A stretch of DNA of 64,000 nt, taken from Mesorhizobium sp. YM1C-6-2 (lineage in GTDB: Bacteria; Pseudomonadota; Alphaproteobacteria; Rhizobiales; Rhizobiaceae). Both the position numbers and the translations under genes were made by a program. The first letter of the stretch is position 1, and the number at the start of each line of letters is the position of its first letter. The stretch lies in NCBI RefSeq assembly GCF_003666685.1, contig NZ_RCIZ01000006.1:1-64000 (forward strand), written 5' to 3'. This document shows positions 46,254 through 55,348 of this stretch, in pieces. The notes beneath the pieces are model-generated. The model worked only from the letters and a program-made list of their open reading frames with translations. It searched no databases and was not told the origin of the DNA.

Positions 46254-47584
46254 GCGTCGGCCCTCGCAATCGCGTGGAAGAACGTACCCGTCACATGACC
46301 GCGCCGCCCGCCCGACATGCCAAGCGCATTGCCCTGGCCATCGGCGATCTCGGCAAGCGGCTCGTCCGCGCCCGGCTCGATCACCTGGGCGTAGTGGAAC
46401 TCGTGCCCGCGCACGGCCGCGCCCGCCGGCCCGAGCGCCGAGCCCGCTTTCAGCCTTGCCTGCCGGTAGCCGAGGTTCATCTTCCGCTTCGCAAAACTCG
46501 TCGCGTGGGACAGCAGGCCGAGCATTGCATGCCGCTCGCCCTCCGCGTCGACCAGGCCTTCGCCGAGCACCATGAACCCGCCGCACTCGCCATGCACCGG
46601 CTTTTCCCGTGCGAATTCGGCCATCCCCGCCCGGAATTTTTCCGCCGCCGCGATCCGTCCGGCATGCAGCTCCGGATAGCCGCCGGGCAGCCAGCAGACA
46701 TCGCAGTCCTCGCGCGGTGGCTCGTCCGCCAGCGGCGAGAACGGCACGATCTCCGCGCCTGACTTGCGCCAATGCCTTGCCACATGCGGATAGAGGAAGC
46801 TGAAGGCCGCATCCTGCGCCAGCGCGATCCTTTGTCCCGGCGGGGGCAGCGCGCCGGAGAAATCGCCTGATGTCGCCGCCAGCGGCGTCATCAGTTCCAG
46901 CACGTGGTCGATGTCGACCGAGCGCTCCATCACATCCGCCAGCCGCTCGATATGCGTCTCGATGTCGGCGTGCTCGCCGGCCTGTACAAGCCCGAGATGC
47001 CGCTCGGGCAAGGTGAGTGTGGGGTCGCGCATCACCGCGCCCACCACCGGAATGCCCAGCGCCTCGATCGCATCGCCCGCCAGCCTTTTGTGCCTTTCGC
47101 TGCCCAGCCGGTTGAGCACGACGCCGGCGATCCTCACATCAGGGTCGTAGCTGGCAAATCCCTTGGCGATCGCGGCTGATGTTTGCGATTGCCCCGACAC
47201 GTCGAGCACCAGCAGCACCGGCAGGCCGAAGCGCCCGGCCAGATCCGCCGCCGAGCCCGTCCGTCCGGCTTCCGCCGGGATGCCGTCGAACAGGCCCATG
47301 GCGCTTTCGATCACCACGGCGTCGGCCCTGTTAGCAGCTTCCGCCATCAGCGCGGCGATCAGTCCCGGCGGCATCGCCCAGCTGTCCAGGTTGACGCCGT
47401 CCCTACCGGTTGCAGCCGCGTGGAAGCCCGGATCGATGTAGTCCGGCCCCGACTTCGCGCCGCGCACTTTCACGCCGCGCCTTGCCAGCGCGCGCAGCAG
47501 CCCGATCGTGACCGACGTTTTTCCGGAGCCCGAACGCGGCGCGCCGATGATGATCGCCCTGGCTGTCGTAACCTTGGCCGTCAT
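46250..47584 (-). CDS. cobB: Hydrogenobyrinate a,c-diamide synthase
   Basis: A 444-residue ATP- and glutamine-dependent amidotransferase. The N-terminal nucleotide-binding part has GAPRSGSGKTSVTIGLL near residue 10, and the C-terminal glutamine amidotransferase part has HGECGGFMVLGE with the catalytic Cys, plus a late His in GHEFHYA. It amidates side chains a and c of the corrin ring. The start at 47584 is set by the ATGA overlap with cobA. Confidence 0.94.
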   Translation of the reverse strand: MTAKVTTARAIIIGAPRSGSGKTSVTIGLLRALARRGVKVRGAKSGPDYIDPGFHAAATGRDGVNLDSWAMPPGLIAALMAEAANRADAVVIESAMGLFDGIPAEAGRTGSAADLAGRFGLPVLLVLDVSGQSQTSAAIAKGFASYDPDVRIAGVVLNRLGSERHKRLAGDAIEALGIPVVGAVMRDPTLTLPERHLGLVQAGEHADIETHIERLADVMERSVDIDHVLELMTPLAATSGDFSGALPPPGQRIALAQDAAFSFLYPHVARHWRKSGAEIVPFSPLADEPPREDCDVCWLPGGYPELHAGRIAAAEKFRAGMAEFAREKPVHGECGGFMVLGEGLVDAEGERHAMLGLLSHATSFAKRKMNLGYRQARLKAGSALGPAGAAVRGHEFHYAQVIEPGADEPLAEIADGQGNALGMSGGRRGHVTGTFFHAIARADA

Positions 47585-48375
47585 CCTTCGCCCCTCATTT
47601 TCTCGCGCAGCGGGACGATGTGCCCGACGACGATCAGGGCAGGGGAGACGATCCTCTCCCGTTCCGCCGCCCCGACCAGCGTGCCGAGCGTGGCGACCAC
47701 CACGCGTTCCCCAGGCAGCGTCGCGTTCTCCACGAAGGCCGCCGGCGTGTCCGCCGCCAGCCCGCCCTCCATCAGCGCCGTGACCGTATCGGCCATATGC
47801 GTCAGGCCCATATAGATGACGATCGGCTGGCCGGTGCGGGCGAGGGCGGCCCAATCCGGACGGTCGTCACTCTGCGCGGCAAAGCCGGTCGCCAGGATCA
47901 CCGCGCCGTTGACGCCGCGCATCGTCGCCGGGATGCCCGCCGAGGCCAGCCCGCCGAAGGCCGAGGTGACGCCGGGCAGCACGCGGAACGGTATCTTCTC
48001 CGCCGCCAGCGCCAGCGCCTCCTCGCCGCCGCGCGCGAAGACCAGCGGATGCCCGCCCTTCAGCCTGACCACCTTGCGCCCTTCCTTCGCCAGCCGCACC
48101 AGCAGCGCATTGATCTCGCCCTGCGGAATCGACAGCCTACCGCCGCGTTTGCCGACGAAGAATTTTTCGGCCTGTTCCGCAACCGCGACCGCCTTCTCCG
48201 ACACCAGCGCGTCATGCACCAGCGCATCGGCCTGCGCCAGCGCCGCCAGCGCATCCAGCGTCAGCAGCCCCGGGTCGCCGGGTCCGGCGCCGACGAGCCA
48301 GACATGGCCGGGCTCCAGTTCCGGTCCCGCATGCGCCAGCCGCGCCATCGCCTGTTCGAGGAAAGTCCTGCTCAT
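47581..48375 (-). CDS. cobA: Uroporphyrinogen-III C-methyltransferase
   Basis: A 264-residue SAM-dependent enzyme that makes precorrin-2 from uroporphyrinogen III, the entry step of the pathway. Signatures are VGAGPGDPGLLTL near residue 28 and VRLKGGHPLVFARGGEE near residue 102. It stands alone without the CysG dehydrogenase domain. It starts the cobA-cobB-cobS-cobT run and is divergent from cbiD, with 47 bases between starts. Confidence 0.94.
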   Translation of the reverse strand: MSRTFLEQAMARLAHAGPELEPGHVWLVGAGPGDPGLLTLDALAALAQADALVHDALVSEKAVAVAEQAEKFFVGKRGGRLSIPQGEINALLVRLAKEGRKVVRLKGGHPLVFARGGEEALALAAEKIPFRVLPGVTSAFGGLASAGIPATMRGVNGAVILATGFAAQSDDRPDWAALARTGQPIVIYMGLTHMADTVTALMEGGLAADTPAAFVENATLPGERVVVATLGTLVGAAERERIVSPALIVVGHIVPLREKMRGEG

Positions 48376-48422
48376 GCGTTTCCCTCATGACGCGCCATTC
48401 CGTCCGCCCTATAGATCGTGGC

Positions 48423-49520
48423 ATGACCGAGGAGAACCGTCCCCACGATCCGCCGCTTCGGCGCGGCTGGACCACTGGCGCCTGTGCGGCCGCCGCTGCC
48501 AAGGCTGCGACCGCTGCGCTGGTGTCGGGTGCGTTCCCCGACCCGGTCGAGATTGCGCTGCCGTCGGGCCGCCGCGTCGCCTTCGCGCTCGCCCGCCACG
48601 ATCTCGGCGAAGGGCAGGCAACCGCCGCCATCGTCAAGGATGCCGGCGACGACCCCGACGTCACCCACGGCGCCGTGGTCACGGCAACCGTGCGCCGCGG
48701 CAAGCCCAATTCGGGCGTCACCTACAAGCGCGGCGAAGGCGTCGGCCTCGTCACCCGCCCCGGCCTGCCGATCCCGGCCGGCGAGCCGGCGATCAACCCG
48801 GTTCCCCGCAAGATGATCGCGACCTCCGTACTGGAAGCGGCCGGCGAGGCCGCCGACATCGAGGTCGAGATCTCCGTACCGGGCGGGGAAAAAATGGCCG
48901 AGCGCACGCTCAACCCGCGCCTGGGCATTCTCGGCGGTATCTCCATCCTCGGAACGACCGGCATCGTCATTCCCTATTCCTGCTCGTCCTGGATCCATTC
49001 CATCCATCGCGGCATCGACGTCGCCCGCGCCATGGGTTTTGCCCATGTCTCCGGCGCCACCGGCAACGCCTCCGAGATCGCCGCGCAGAAGCTGCATTCC
49101 CTGCACGAGGTGCAGCTCATCGACATGGGCGATTTCGCCGGTGGTATGCTGAAATACGTTCGCGACCATCCCGTGCCGCGCGTCACCGTGGCCGGCGGCG
49201 TCGCCAAGATGACGAAACTCGCGCAAGGCATGCTCGACCTGCATTCCTCGCGCGGCGCGGCGGACCTCGACGCGCTGGCGACGGTCGCCGAAAAATCCGG
49301 CGCGTCGGCCGATCTCGCATCGCGCATCCGCGCGGCCAACACGGTGGCCGAGGCCTTCTCGCTCGCCTCTGCCGAGGGCATTCCGCTTGGAGACGCCATC
49401 GCGTCCACGGCCTGGTCGACCGCCGCCGCCGTGCTCAAGGGCACCGGCATCGAGCTCGAATTGTTGGTCTTCAACCGCGAAGGCGAGATGATGGGGCGGA
49501 AGGAATTTTCGCGCGCCTGA
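48423..49520 (+). CDS. cbiD: CbiD-type precorrin C1-methyltransferase
   Basis: The product has 365 residues from the ATG at 48423; an ATG at 48387 is in frame but only eleven bases from the cobA start. The diagnostic CbiD N-terminus (LRRGWTTGACAAAA) and IVIPYSCSSWIHSI are clear. CbiD methylates C1 in the anaerobic, cobalt-early pathway, yet the other genes here (cobG, cobN) belong to the aerobic, cobalt-late pathway. It probably replaces CobF, which is not in the window. It is the only plus-strand gene of the locus apart from cobK. Confidence 0.9.
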   Translation: MTEENRPHDPPLRRGWTTGACAAAAAKAATAALVSGAFPDPVEIALPSGRRVAFALARHDLGEGQATAAIVKDAGDDPDVTHGAVVTATVRRGKPNSGVTYKRGEGVGLVTRPGLPIPAGEPAINPVPRKMIATSVLEAAGEAADIEVEISVPGGEKMAERTLNPRLGILGGISILGTTGIVIPYSCSSWIHSIHRGIDVARAMGFAHVSGATGNASEIAAQKLHSLHEVQLIDMGDFAGGMLKYVRDHPVPRVTVAGGVAKMTKLAQGMLDLHSSRGAADLDALATVAEKSGASADLASRIRAANTVAEAFSLASAEGIPLGDAIASTAWSTAAAVLKGTGIELELLVFNREGEMMGRKEFSRA

Positions 49521-49538
49521 GCGCAACCCCGCGAGGTC

Positions 49539-49735
49539 GGCACCGCCCCTCACCGTTACCCTCTCCCCGTAAGAACGGGGAGAGGGGTTCGCCACCGCTT
49601 CTCTCCTCTCCCCGCTCTTGCGGGGAGAGGATGCCGGCAGGCAGGTGAGGGGCGGCGCCGACGCTTCGCGATTGGCTATCCTCTCCCCCGGGCAGGGGGA
49701 GAGGTGGATCGGCCCGCAGGGCTGAGACGGAGGGG
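49539..49735. repeat. Composite palindromic repeat cluster between cbiD and cobM
   Basis: An outer inverted repeat (GGCACCGCCCCTCACC at 49539 and its near complement at 49644-49659) encloses two hairpins built on CCTCTCCCCGT/ACGGGGAGAGG and CTCTCCCCGC/GCGGGGAGAG. A third hairpin, CCTCTCCCCC-N5-GGGGGAGAGG (49680-49704), follows with a tail (GGATCGGCCCGCAGGGCTGAGACGG) that recurs in similar form near 52200. These are alphaproteobacterial intergenic repeats. They fill the gap and may act as a terminator between the convergent genes. Confidence 0.75.
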
Positions 49736-49762
49736 GGATGTTTGGGACGGCAGGAAGACCCA

Positions 49763-50527
49763 TCACGCGCCCTCCCGTCCGCGAAAGCGCCTTTGATAAT
49801 AGGCATCGTAGAGCGAGCTCTCGCGAAAATCCTCGGCTCCCAAGCCCCGCCCGATGAAGATGATCGCGCTGCGCTCGATCGGGTCGGCGGCCAGCTTCGT
49901 TTCGATGTCGGCCAGCGTGCCGCGCACCACGCGTTCTTCCGGCCATGACGCCCGGAAAACCACCGCCACCGGGCAGTCGGCGCCGTAGAGCGGCGAAAGC
50001 TCCGCAACGATCTCGGATATCGCATGGATCGCCAGGTGGATCGCCAGTGTCGCGCCGGTCTTGCCGAAGCCCGCCAGCGTCTCTCCCGCCGGCATCTTCG
50101 AGGCCCGACCCGACACCCGCGTCAGCACCAGCGACTGCGCGACTTCCGGGATGGTCAGTTCGCGCCCCAGCGCCGCCGCCGCCGCCGCGAAGGAGGGCAC
50201 ACCTGGAGTCAGCGTGTAGGGGATCCCCAGGCGCTCCAGCCGCCTGATCTGCTCGGCCACCGCGCTCCACACCGAAAGGTCGCCCGAATGCAGCCGTGCC
50301 ACGTCCTTGCCCGCCGCATGCGCTGCCGCATACTCCGCCTCGATCTCGTCGAGCGACATCGGCGCGGTGTCGACCAGCTTCGCGTCGGCCGGACAATATT
50401 GCAGCAGTTCCGGCGACACGATCGAGCCGGCATAGAGGCAGACCGGGCAGGCGGCGATCAGGTCGCGCCCACGCACGGTGATGAGGTCCGCCGCGCCCGG
50501 TCCGGCGCCGATGAAATGCACCGTCAT
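49763..50527 (-). CDS. cobM: Precorrin-4 C11-methyltransferase
   Basis: A 254-residue tetrapyrrole methylase that adds the C11 methyl. The N-terminal SAM-site segment [17 protein letters not shown] and [15 protein letters not shown] near residue 80 are typical of CobM/CbiF. It overlaps the cobE stop by ATGA, so it is the last gene of cobL-cobE-cobM. Confidence 0.94.
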   Translation of the reverse strand: MTVHFIGAGPGAADLITVRGRDLIAACPVCLYAGSIVSPELLQYCPADAKLVDTAPMSLDEIEAEYAAAHAAGKDVARLHSGDLSVWSAVAEQIRRLERLGIPYTLTPGVPSFAAAAAALGRELTIPEVAQSLVLTRVSGRASKMPAGETLAGFGKTGATLAIHLAIHAISEIVAELSPLYGADCPVAVVFRASWPEERVVRGTLADIETKLAADPIERSAIIFIGRGLGAEDFRESSLYDAYYQRRFRGREGA

Positions 50528-50907
50528 TCTCCGCCTCCGATGGCGATTGCGCAGGTTACGCGTCCGACGGCTGTCCTCGGCCCCGCCAGCCGCGCGCCTT
50601 CGCCCGCCGCCGCCAGCGCGGCAGCTTCGGATACGGAAGGCGTGCCGGCAACGGCCAGTGATGCGCCGGACCGGGTGATCGTCCGGGACGACATTTCCGC
50701 CAGCACGTCGTCGTCCACCAGCACCAGCGGCAGGCCGATCGTCCCGCCTGCCGCGATGATACCGGCCTCGTCCTTTTTCATCCGGGCCGTCGCCAGCAGC
50801 GACAGCGCATTCCGCTCCAGCCCATGCGCCTCAAGCGCGGCCTCCACCGCCGCCACCACCTCGGCGGCGCTGACGCCCCTGCGGCTGCCGATCCCCGCCA
50901 CGATCAC
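50524..50907 (-). CDS. cobE: Cobalamin biosynthesis protein CobE (CbiG C-terminal-like)
   Basis: A 127-residue protein beginning at GTG 50907 in a GTGA overlap with the cobL stop and ending in an ATGA overlap with cobM. The start [17 protein letters not shown] and the later [14 protein letters not shown] match CobE and the C-terminal domain of CbiG. In the aerobic pathway CobE is needed but its exact step is unclear. Confidence 0.88.
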   Translation of the reverse strand: MIVAGIGSRRGVSAAEVVAAVEAALEAHGLERNALSLLATARMKKDEAGIIAAGGTIGLPLVLVDDDVLAEMSSRTITRSGASLAVAGTPSVSEAAALAAAGEGARLAGPRTAVGRVTCAIAIGGGE

Positions 50908-52133
50908 GGCTTTACCCCGGGCTTGATCCAGCTCCACTGCGTCACCGGCATGGCCGGCCGCCAGCCGCTCATCGACCCGATGGCCGTCTCGCGAGAGATC
51001 GCGATCCGCACCAGCTCGCCGCCCAGCGCGGCATGCCTCGCCAGCAGCAGCGCTTCCATCTCCAAGGTCACCGCGTTCGCCACCAGCCGGCCGCCGGGGG
51101 GCAGGGCAGCGACCGCCGCATCCAGCACGCCGGCGTCGGTGCCGCCGCCGCCGATGAAGATCGTATCCGGCGTCGGCAAGCCGGCGAGCGCTGCCGGCGC
51201 CGTCCCCTCGACAACCGTCAGCCCAGGCACGCCGAAGGCGGAGGCATTGCGTCTTATCCGCGCCGCGCGCTCGGCGTCGGCCTCGATCGCCACCGCGCGC
51301 ATCGCCGGGTCGGCGAGCATCCATTCGATCGCGATCGAGCCGGAGCCCGCGCCGATGTCCCATAACAATTCGCCGCGCCGGGGCGCCAGCGCCGCAAGCG
51401 TCACCGCGCGCACCGCGCGCTTGGTGATCTGCCCGTCATGCTCGAACAGTTCGTCCGCTCGTCCCGCCGTCAGCGGCAGCACGCGCGCCTCAGGACTTGA
51501 TTCAACCTCCAGCGCCAGCACGTTGAGCGCGTTGACGTCTTCCAGGTCGAAGTTTTCTGCCGTCGTCGCGCTCATGCGTTCGCCCGGCCCGCCCAGCGCC
51601 TCCAGCACGGTCACCTTCGAACTACCTAAGCCGAGCTGCACCAGCAGCAGCGCCACCGCCCTCGGCCCGTCGCCATCGGAGGTCAGCGCGAGCACGCGCC
51701 GTCTCGGCTGCAGCAGGGGGCGGATGAGGTCGATCGCATGCCCGTGCAGCGACACCGTCTCGACGTCCTGCAGTGCCCAGCCCAGTCGCGCCGCCGCCAG
51801 CGAAAAAGCCGAAGGTGAGGGCACCACGATCATCTCGCCCGCCGCCACATGCCGCGCCAGCGTCACACCGACGCCGTGGAGAAAAGGATCGCCCGAGGCC
51901 AGTGCGCAGACCTTTTTCCCGCGCAGCGCAACGACCTCGCGCATCGCCACGTCGAACGGGCTCGGCCAGGCGCGTGCGTCGCCCCGGATCAGGCCTTTCG
52001 CCAACTCCAGGTGCCGCCGGCCGCCGAACACGATCTCGGCCTCGCTGACCAGCCGCTTCGCTTCGTCGCCCAGCCCCGCCGTGCCATCCTCGCCGATCCC
52101 GACGACGGAAAGCCATTTTTCGGAGGCGGTCAT
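50904..52133 (-). CDS. cobL: Precorrin-6Y C5,15-methyltransferase (decarboxylating)
   Basis: A 409-residue fusion of the CbiE-like tetrapyrrole methylase (residues 1-200; WLSVVGIGEDG, LASGDPFLHGVG) and the CbiT-like methylase/decarboxylase (210-400; LLWDIGAGSGSIAIEWM, TIFIGGGG). It methylates C5 and C15 and removes the C12 acetate carboxyl. The ATG at 52133 follows GAGGAG, so an in-frame ATG at 52184 was rejected. Confidence 0.94.
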   Translation of the reverse strand: MTASEKWLSVVGIGEDGTAGLGDEAKRLVSEAEIVFGGRRHLELAKGLIRGDARAWPSPFDVAMREVVALRGKKVCALASGDPFLHGVGVTLARHVAAGEMIVVPSPSAFSLAAARLGWALQDVETVSLHGHAIDLIRPLLQPRRRVLALTSDGDGPRAVALLLVQLGLGSSKVTVLEALGGPGERMSATTAENFDLEDVNALNVLALEVESSPEARVLPLTAGRADELFEHDGQITKRAVRAVTLAALAPRRGELLWDIGAGSGSIAIEWMLADPAMRAVAIEADAERAARIRRNASAFGVPGLTVVEGTAPAALAGLPTPDTIFIGGGGTDAGVLDAAVAALPPGGRLVANAVTLEMEALLLARHAALGGELVRIAISRETAIGSMSGWRPAMPVTQWSWIKPGVKP

Positions 52134-52486
52134 GCCGCGCTCCTCGTGGCGAGTCGTCCCAGAACTCGGGTTCCTCGCCCCCACGGAGTGGGGGAGAGGT
52201 GGCTCGGGCTAAGCCCGAGACGGAGAGGGGGTGTTTGCGCCAATCCGACCGTCATCCTCGGGCTTGTCCCGAGGATCTGCCGGCGTTGGCGGGTTTTGAA
52301 CGGGATGGACCGGACATTTTTTGCAACTGGTCGTCTTATGGCAGATCCTCGGGACAAGCCCGAGGATGACGCGCTGAAGTCGGCGTCGGTCAGGCTATCC
52401 CAGGAAACGTCTCCTCTCCCCGTCCCAAGCTTGTCGAACGAAAAGGTGTGAGAGTAAGGGTGAGGGGCAATGACAGGCCGCGCCCC
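52134..52486. repeat. Repeat-filled gap between divergent cobL and cobK
   Basis: The 353-base gap holds no gene. From left to right: a hairpin CCCCCAC-gga-GTGGGGG (52178-52194) with the tail TCGGGCT-a-AGCCCGA; a perfect 31-base inverted repeat whose arms (52251-52281 and 52340-52370) each contain CCTCGGG-cttgt-CCCGAGG; and a decayed copy of the CTCCTCTCCCCGT element near 52409. The 31-base repeat is the same family as the insert inside cobG. Promoters for cobL and cobK must lie within or around these repeats, but none is clear. Confidence 0.8.
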
Positions 52487-53248
52487 ATGAAACGCATCCT
52501 CGTCCTCGGCGGCACCGCCGAAGCCCGCCAGCTCGCCGGAAAGCTCGCCCTGCGCGGCGAGGTCACGCTGTCGCTCGCCGGCCGCACCGAAAATCCGGTC
52601 GCGCAGGGCGTGCCCGTACGGGTTGGCGGCTTCGGTGGAGCCAAAGGTCTGGCCGCCTATCTCAGGGACCATCGCATCGATCTTCTGGTCGACGCCACGC
52701 ATCCCTATGCCGCGCAGATCTCCGTCAACGCGGCTGAAGCCGCGCGTCTCGCCGGAGTTTCGGCGATCGCTCTTCATCGTCTGGCGTGGGAACGCGTGTC
52801 CGGCGACCGCTGGACGCTCGTCGAAGATGCTGCCGAAGCCGCAGAGCTGCTGGGCGACCGCCCAAGAAAAGTCTTTCTCGCGCTCGGCCGGCAGGAACTG
52901 GCGCCTTTCGAAGATGCGCGCCACCACTCCTATCTCATCCGCAGCGTCGACCCCGTCGAGCCGCGGCTCAGCGTGCCTGATGCCACCTACATCCTCGCGC
53001 GCGGGCCGTTTTCCGAGGCCAACGACCGCGCGCTGCTCGAAACGCATGGCATCGACGCCATCGTGTCGAAAAACAGCGGCGGGCCGGCGACCTACGGCAA
53101 GATCGCGGCCGCGCGAGAGCTCGGCATCGAGGTCTTTCTCATCCGGCGTCCGCCGCTGCCTCATCTTCCCTGCGGCACGAGCGTCGAGGAAGTCCTGCAT
53201 CTCGCCGATCATCTGCTGGCCCCAGGAGCCGAAAAACGCGGCGAATAG
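52487..53248 (+). CDS. cobK: Precorrin-6A reductase
   Basis: A 253-residue NADPH-dependent enzyme that makes precorrin-6B. The N-terminal LVLGGTAEARQLA and the central LVDATHPYAAQIS and VSKNSGG segments are typical. The ATG at 52487 is the first codon matching the family start. It is convergent with cobJ, and the two coding ends overlap by 40 bases (53209-53248). Confidence 0.93.
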   Translation: MKRILVLGGTAEARQLAGKLALRGEVTLSLAGRTENPVAQGVPVRVGGFGGAKGLAAYLRDHRIDLLVDATHPYAAQISVNAAEAARLAGVSAIALHRLAWERVSGDRWTLVEDAAEAAELLGDRPRKVFLALGRQELAPFEDARHHSYLIRSVDPVEPRLSVPDATYILARGPFSEANDRALLETHGIDAIVSKNSGGPATYGKIAAARELGIEVFLIRRPPLPHLPCGTSVEEVLHLADHLLAPGAEKRGE

Positions 53249-53982
53249 ACCAGCGCCGGCTTGTCGCCGCGCTCGATCGTGCGCGTCTCTGCCGAGCCGA
53301 TGATGACGCAGGTCGCCATGTCTGCCTGTCCGGCGTCGGCCTGTCCAAGCGGCGTCACGACAATCCTCTCGTCGGGTCGACCCGCCGCGCGGCCGAAGAT
53401 GACCGGGGTCGTCGCCGGCAGGATTTTCGCCAGAAGCTCGAAAGACTTGCCGAGCTGCCAGGGCCTGGCCTTGCTGATCGGGTTGTAGAGCGCGATCACG
53501 AAGCCGGCGCTTGCCGCCGCATCGAGCCGTTTCTCGATTGTCTCCCATGGCTTCAGATTGTCCGACAGCGAGATGGCGCAGAAATCGTGCCCGAGCGGCG
53601 CGCCGATCCGCGCCGCCACCGCCAGCATCGCGGTGACGCCAGGCACGATCGTCACGTCGAGCGCGCGCCATTCCGCTGGCCCGGCCTCGATCGCCTCGCA
53701 GAGCGCCGCCGCCATGGCGAAGACGCCGGGGTCGCCGCCCGACACCACCGCGACGTGCTCGCCTTCGGCCGCCTTGGCAAGCGCGGCCTCAGCGCGCGAG
53801 ATTTCCTCGCGATTGTCCGACGCGACCTTCACCTGGTCCGGACGAAGGTCCAGCCGGTCGACATAAGGGCCATAGCCATAGAACCATTTTGCGCCGGCAA
53901 CGGCTGCGCTCGCCTCCGGCGTCACCTGGTGCGCGCCGCCCGGCCCGAGGCCGATCACGGCGATGTGGCCTGCCCCGCTCAT
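53209..53982 (-). CDS. cobJ: Precorrin-3B C17-methyltransferase
   Basis: A 257-residue tetrapyrrole methylase responsible for C17 methylation and ring contraction. Signatures are VIGLGPGGAHQVTPEA, VVSGGDPGVFAMA and ALYNPISKARPWQ. Its start overlaps the cobI stop as ATGA. The 3' end overlaps cobK on the opposite strand. Confidence 0.94.
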   Translation of the reverse strand: MSGAGHIAVIGLGPGGAHQVTPEASAAVAGAKWFYGYGPYVDRLDLRPDQVKVASDNREEISRAEAALAKAAEGEHVAVVSGGDPGVFAMAAALCEAIEAGPAEWRALDVTIVPGVTAMLAVAARIGAPLGHDFCAISLSDNLKPWETIEKRLDAAASAGFVIALYNPISKARPWQLGKSFELLAKILPATTPVIFGRAAGRPDERIVVTPLGQADAGQADMATCVIIGSAETRTIERGDKPALVYSPRFSAPGASR

Positions 53983-54719
53983 GGCTTGTCGGCCCAGCCC
54001 GGCACCAGCACGATCGAGAAATAGGGCGCCTCGTCATCCGCCTTCTCAGCCAGTCGCACAGAATTCGTGTTCGCCATCGTTCCCCGTTCGACATAGATCG
54101 CCCGCTCGAGCAGGCCGGTCGTTTCAAGCGCTCTCCTGATCTTCGGCAGGTTGCGCCCGACCTTCATGATGACGGCCGCGTCGGTATCGGCCAGCCGTCT
54201 CGCCAGCTCGAATTCGGAAAGCGTGCCCGGCAGCACGGTCAATATGTCGTCGCCCTGCACGATCGGCGTGCCGGTCTGCGACCAGCATCCCGACATCGCC
54301 GTCACGCCCGGAATCACCTCGGTCGGCCAGCGGTCGGCGAGCCTCACATGCAGATGCATGTAGGATCCGTAGAAAAGCGGGTCGCCTTCCGACAGAACCG
54401 CGACGATCCGGCCCTTTTCGAGGTGTTTTTCGACCTTGTGAACAGATTCCGCGTAGAAGTCGGAGATCGCCTGCCGGTAGTCCTTGGAATCCTTGTGGAT
54501 TTCAGTCGTCACCGGATAGACCAGCGGCAATTCCATCCACGTTTCGCGGTAGTACGGCCCGACGATGCCGCGCGCATTGCCGTTGCTGCCGCGCTTGGCG
54601 AAATACGCCACCACATCGGCCTCCTCCAGCGCGCGCACGGCCTTGACGGTCAGGAGGTCGGGATCGCCCGGACCGGTGCCGACGCCGATCAGCCGGCCTG
54701 ATTTCGCATGGATATTCAA
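53979..54719 (-). CDS. cobI: Precorrin-2 C20-methyltransferase
   Basis: A 246-residue tetrapyrrole methylase acting directly after cobA in the pathway. Signatures are GVGTGPGDPDLLTVKAVRAL near residue 12 and VLSEGDPLFYGSYMHLH near residue 108. It overlaps cobH and cobJ by four bases on each side, typical of tight coupling. Confidence 0.94.
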   Translation of the reverse strand: MNIHAKSGRLIGVGTGPGDPDLLTVKAVRALEEADVVAYFAKRGSNGNARGIVGPYYRETWMELPLVYPVTTEIHKDSKDYRQAISDFYAESVHKVEKHLEKGRIVAVLSEGDPLFYGSYMHLHVRLADRWPTEVIPGVTAMSGCWSQTGTPIVQGDDILTVLPGTLSEFELARRLADTDAAVIMKVGRNLPKIRRALETTGLLERAIYVERGTMANTNSVRLAEKADDEAPYFSIVLVPGWADKP

Positions 54720-55348
54720 AGGCCTGGCCTCGCGAGAGCGTTGACAGCGGCGGCAGTCATGGCGCTGCCGCCCATGCGTCCGCGTACGATGGCATAGGGT
54801 ATGCCGAGCTTGCTTTCGGCGAGCGCTTCCTTGGATTCGGCGGCGCCGACGAAGCCCACCGGCATGCCGATGATCGCTGCCGGCTTCGGCGCGCCTTTCT
54901 CAAGCATTTCAAGCAGATAGAAGAGGGCGGTCGGTGCGTTTCCAATCGCGACCAGCGCTCCCCCCAGCCTGTCACGCCAGAGTTCGAGCGCGGCGGCCGA
55001 ACGCGTATTGCCGATTTTCTTAGCGATTTCAGCGGTTTGCGGGTCGCGCAGCGTGCACACAACCTCGTTCTTCGCCGGCAGGCGTGCCACCGTCACCCCT
55101 CGCGAAACCATCTCGGCGTCGCAGAGAACAGGCGCGCCGACAAGCAATGCGCCCCGCGCAGCCGCGACGAAATTCTTCGAAAAAACAAAATGTTGCGCTG
55201 CCTCGACCACGCCGCAGGCATGGATCATGCGCACCGCGACGTCGGCCTCTTCCTCTGAAAATTGGGAGAGGTCGGCCTCCGAACGAATGATCGCGAAGGA
55301 CTTTTCGTAGATCGCATTGCCGTCGTGAATGTAGTCGTAACCAGTCAT
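54716..55348 (-). CDS. cobH: Precorrin-8X methylmutase
   Basis: A 210-residue enzyme that moves the C11 methyl to C12 to give hydrogenobyrinate. Conserved parts are SFAIIRSEADLSQF, the catalytic-His region MIHACGVVEAAQ near residue 42, and GMPVGFVGAAESKEAL. The start at 55348 is fixed by the ATGA overlap with cobG. Confidence 0.95.
   Translation of the reverse strand: MTGYDYIHDGNAIYEKSFAIIRSEADLSQFSEEEADVAVRMIHACGVVEAAQHFVFSKNFVAAARGALLVGAPVLCDAEMVSRGVTVARLPAKNEVVCTLRDPQTAEIAKKIGNTRSAAALELWRDRLGGALVAIGNAPTALFYLLEMLEKGAPKPAAIIGMPVGFVGAAESKEALAESKLGIPYAIVRGRMGGSAMTAAAVNALARPGL

Noticed and set aside
49539-49735. CRISPR array
   Set aside because: The repeats are nested palindromes without regular spacers, and no cas gene is present.
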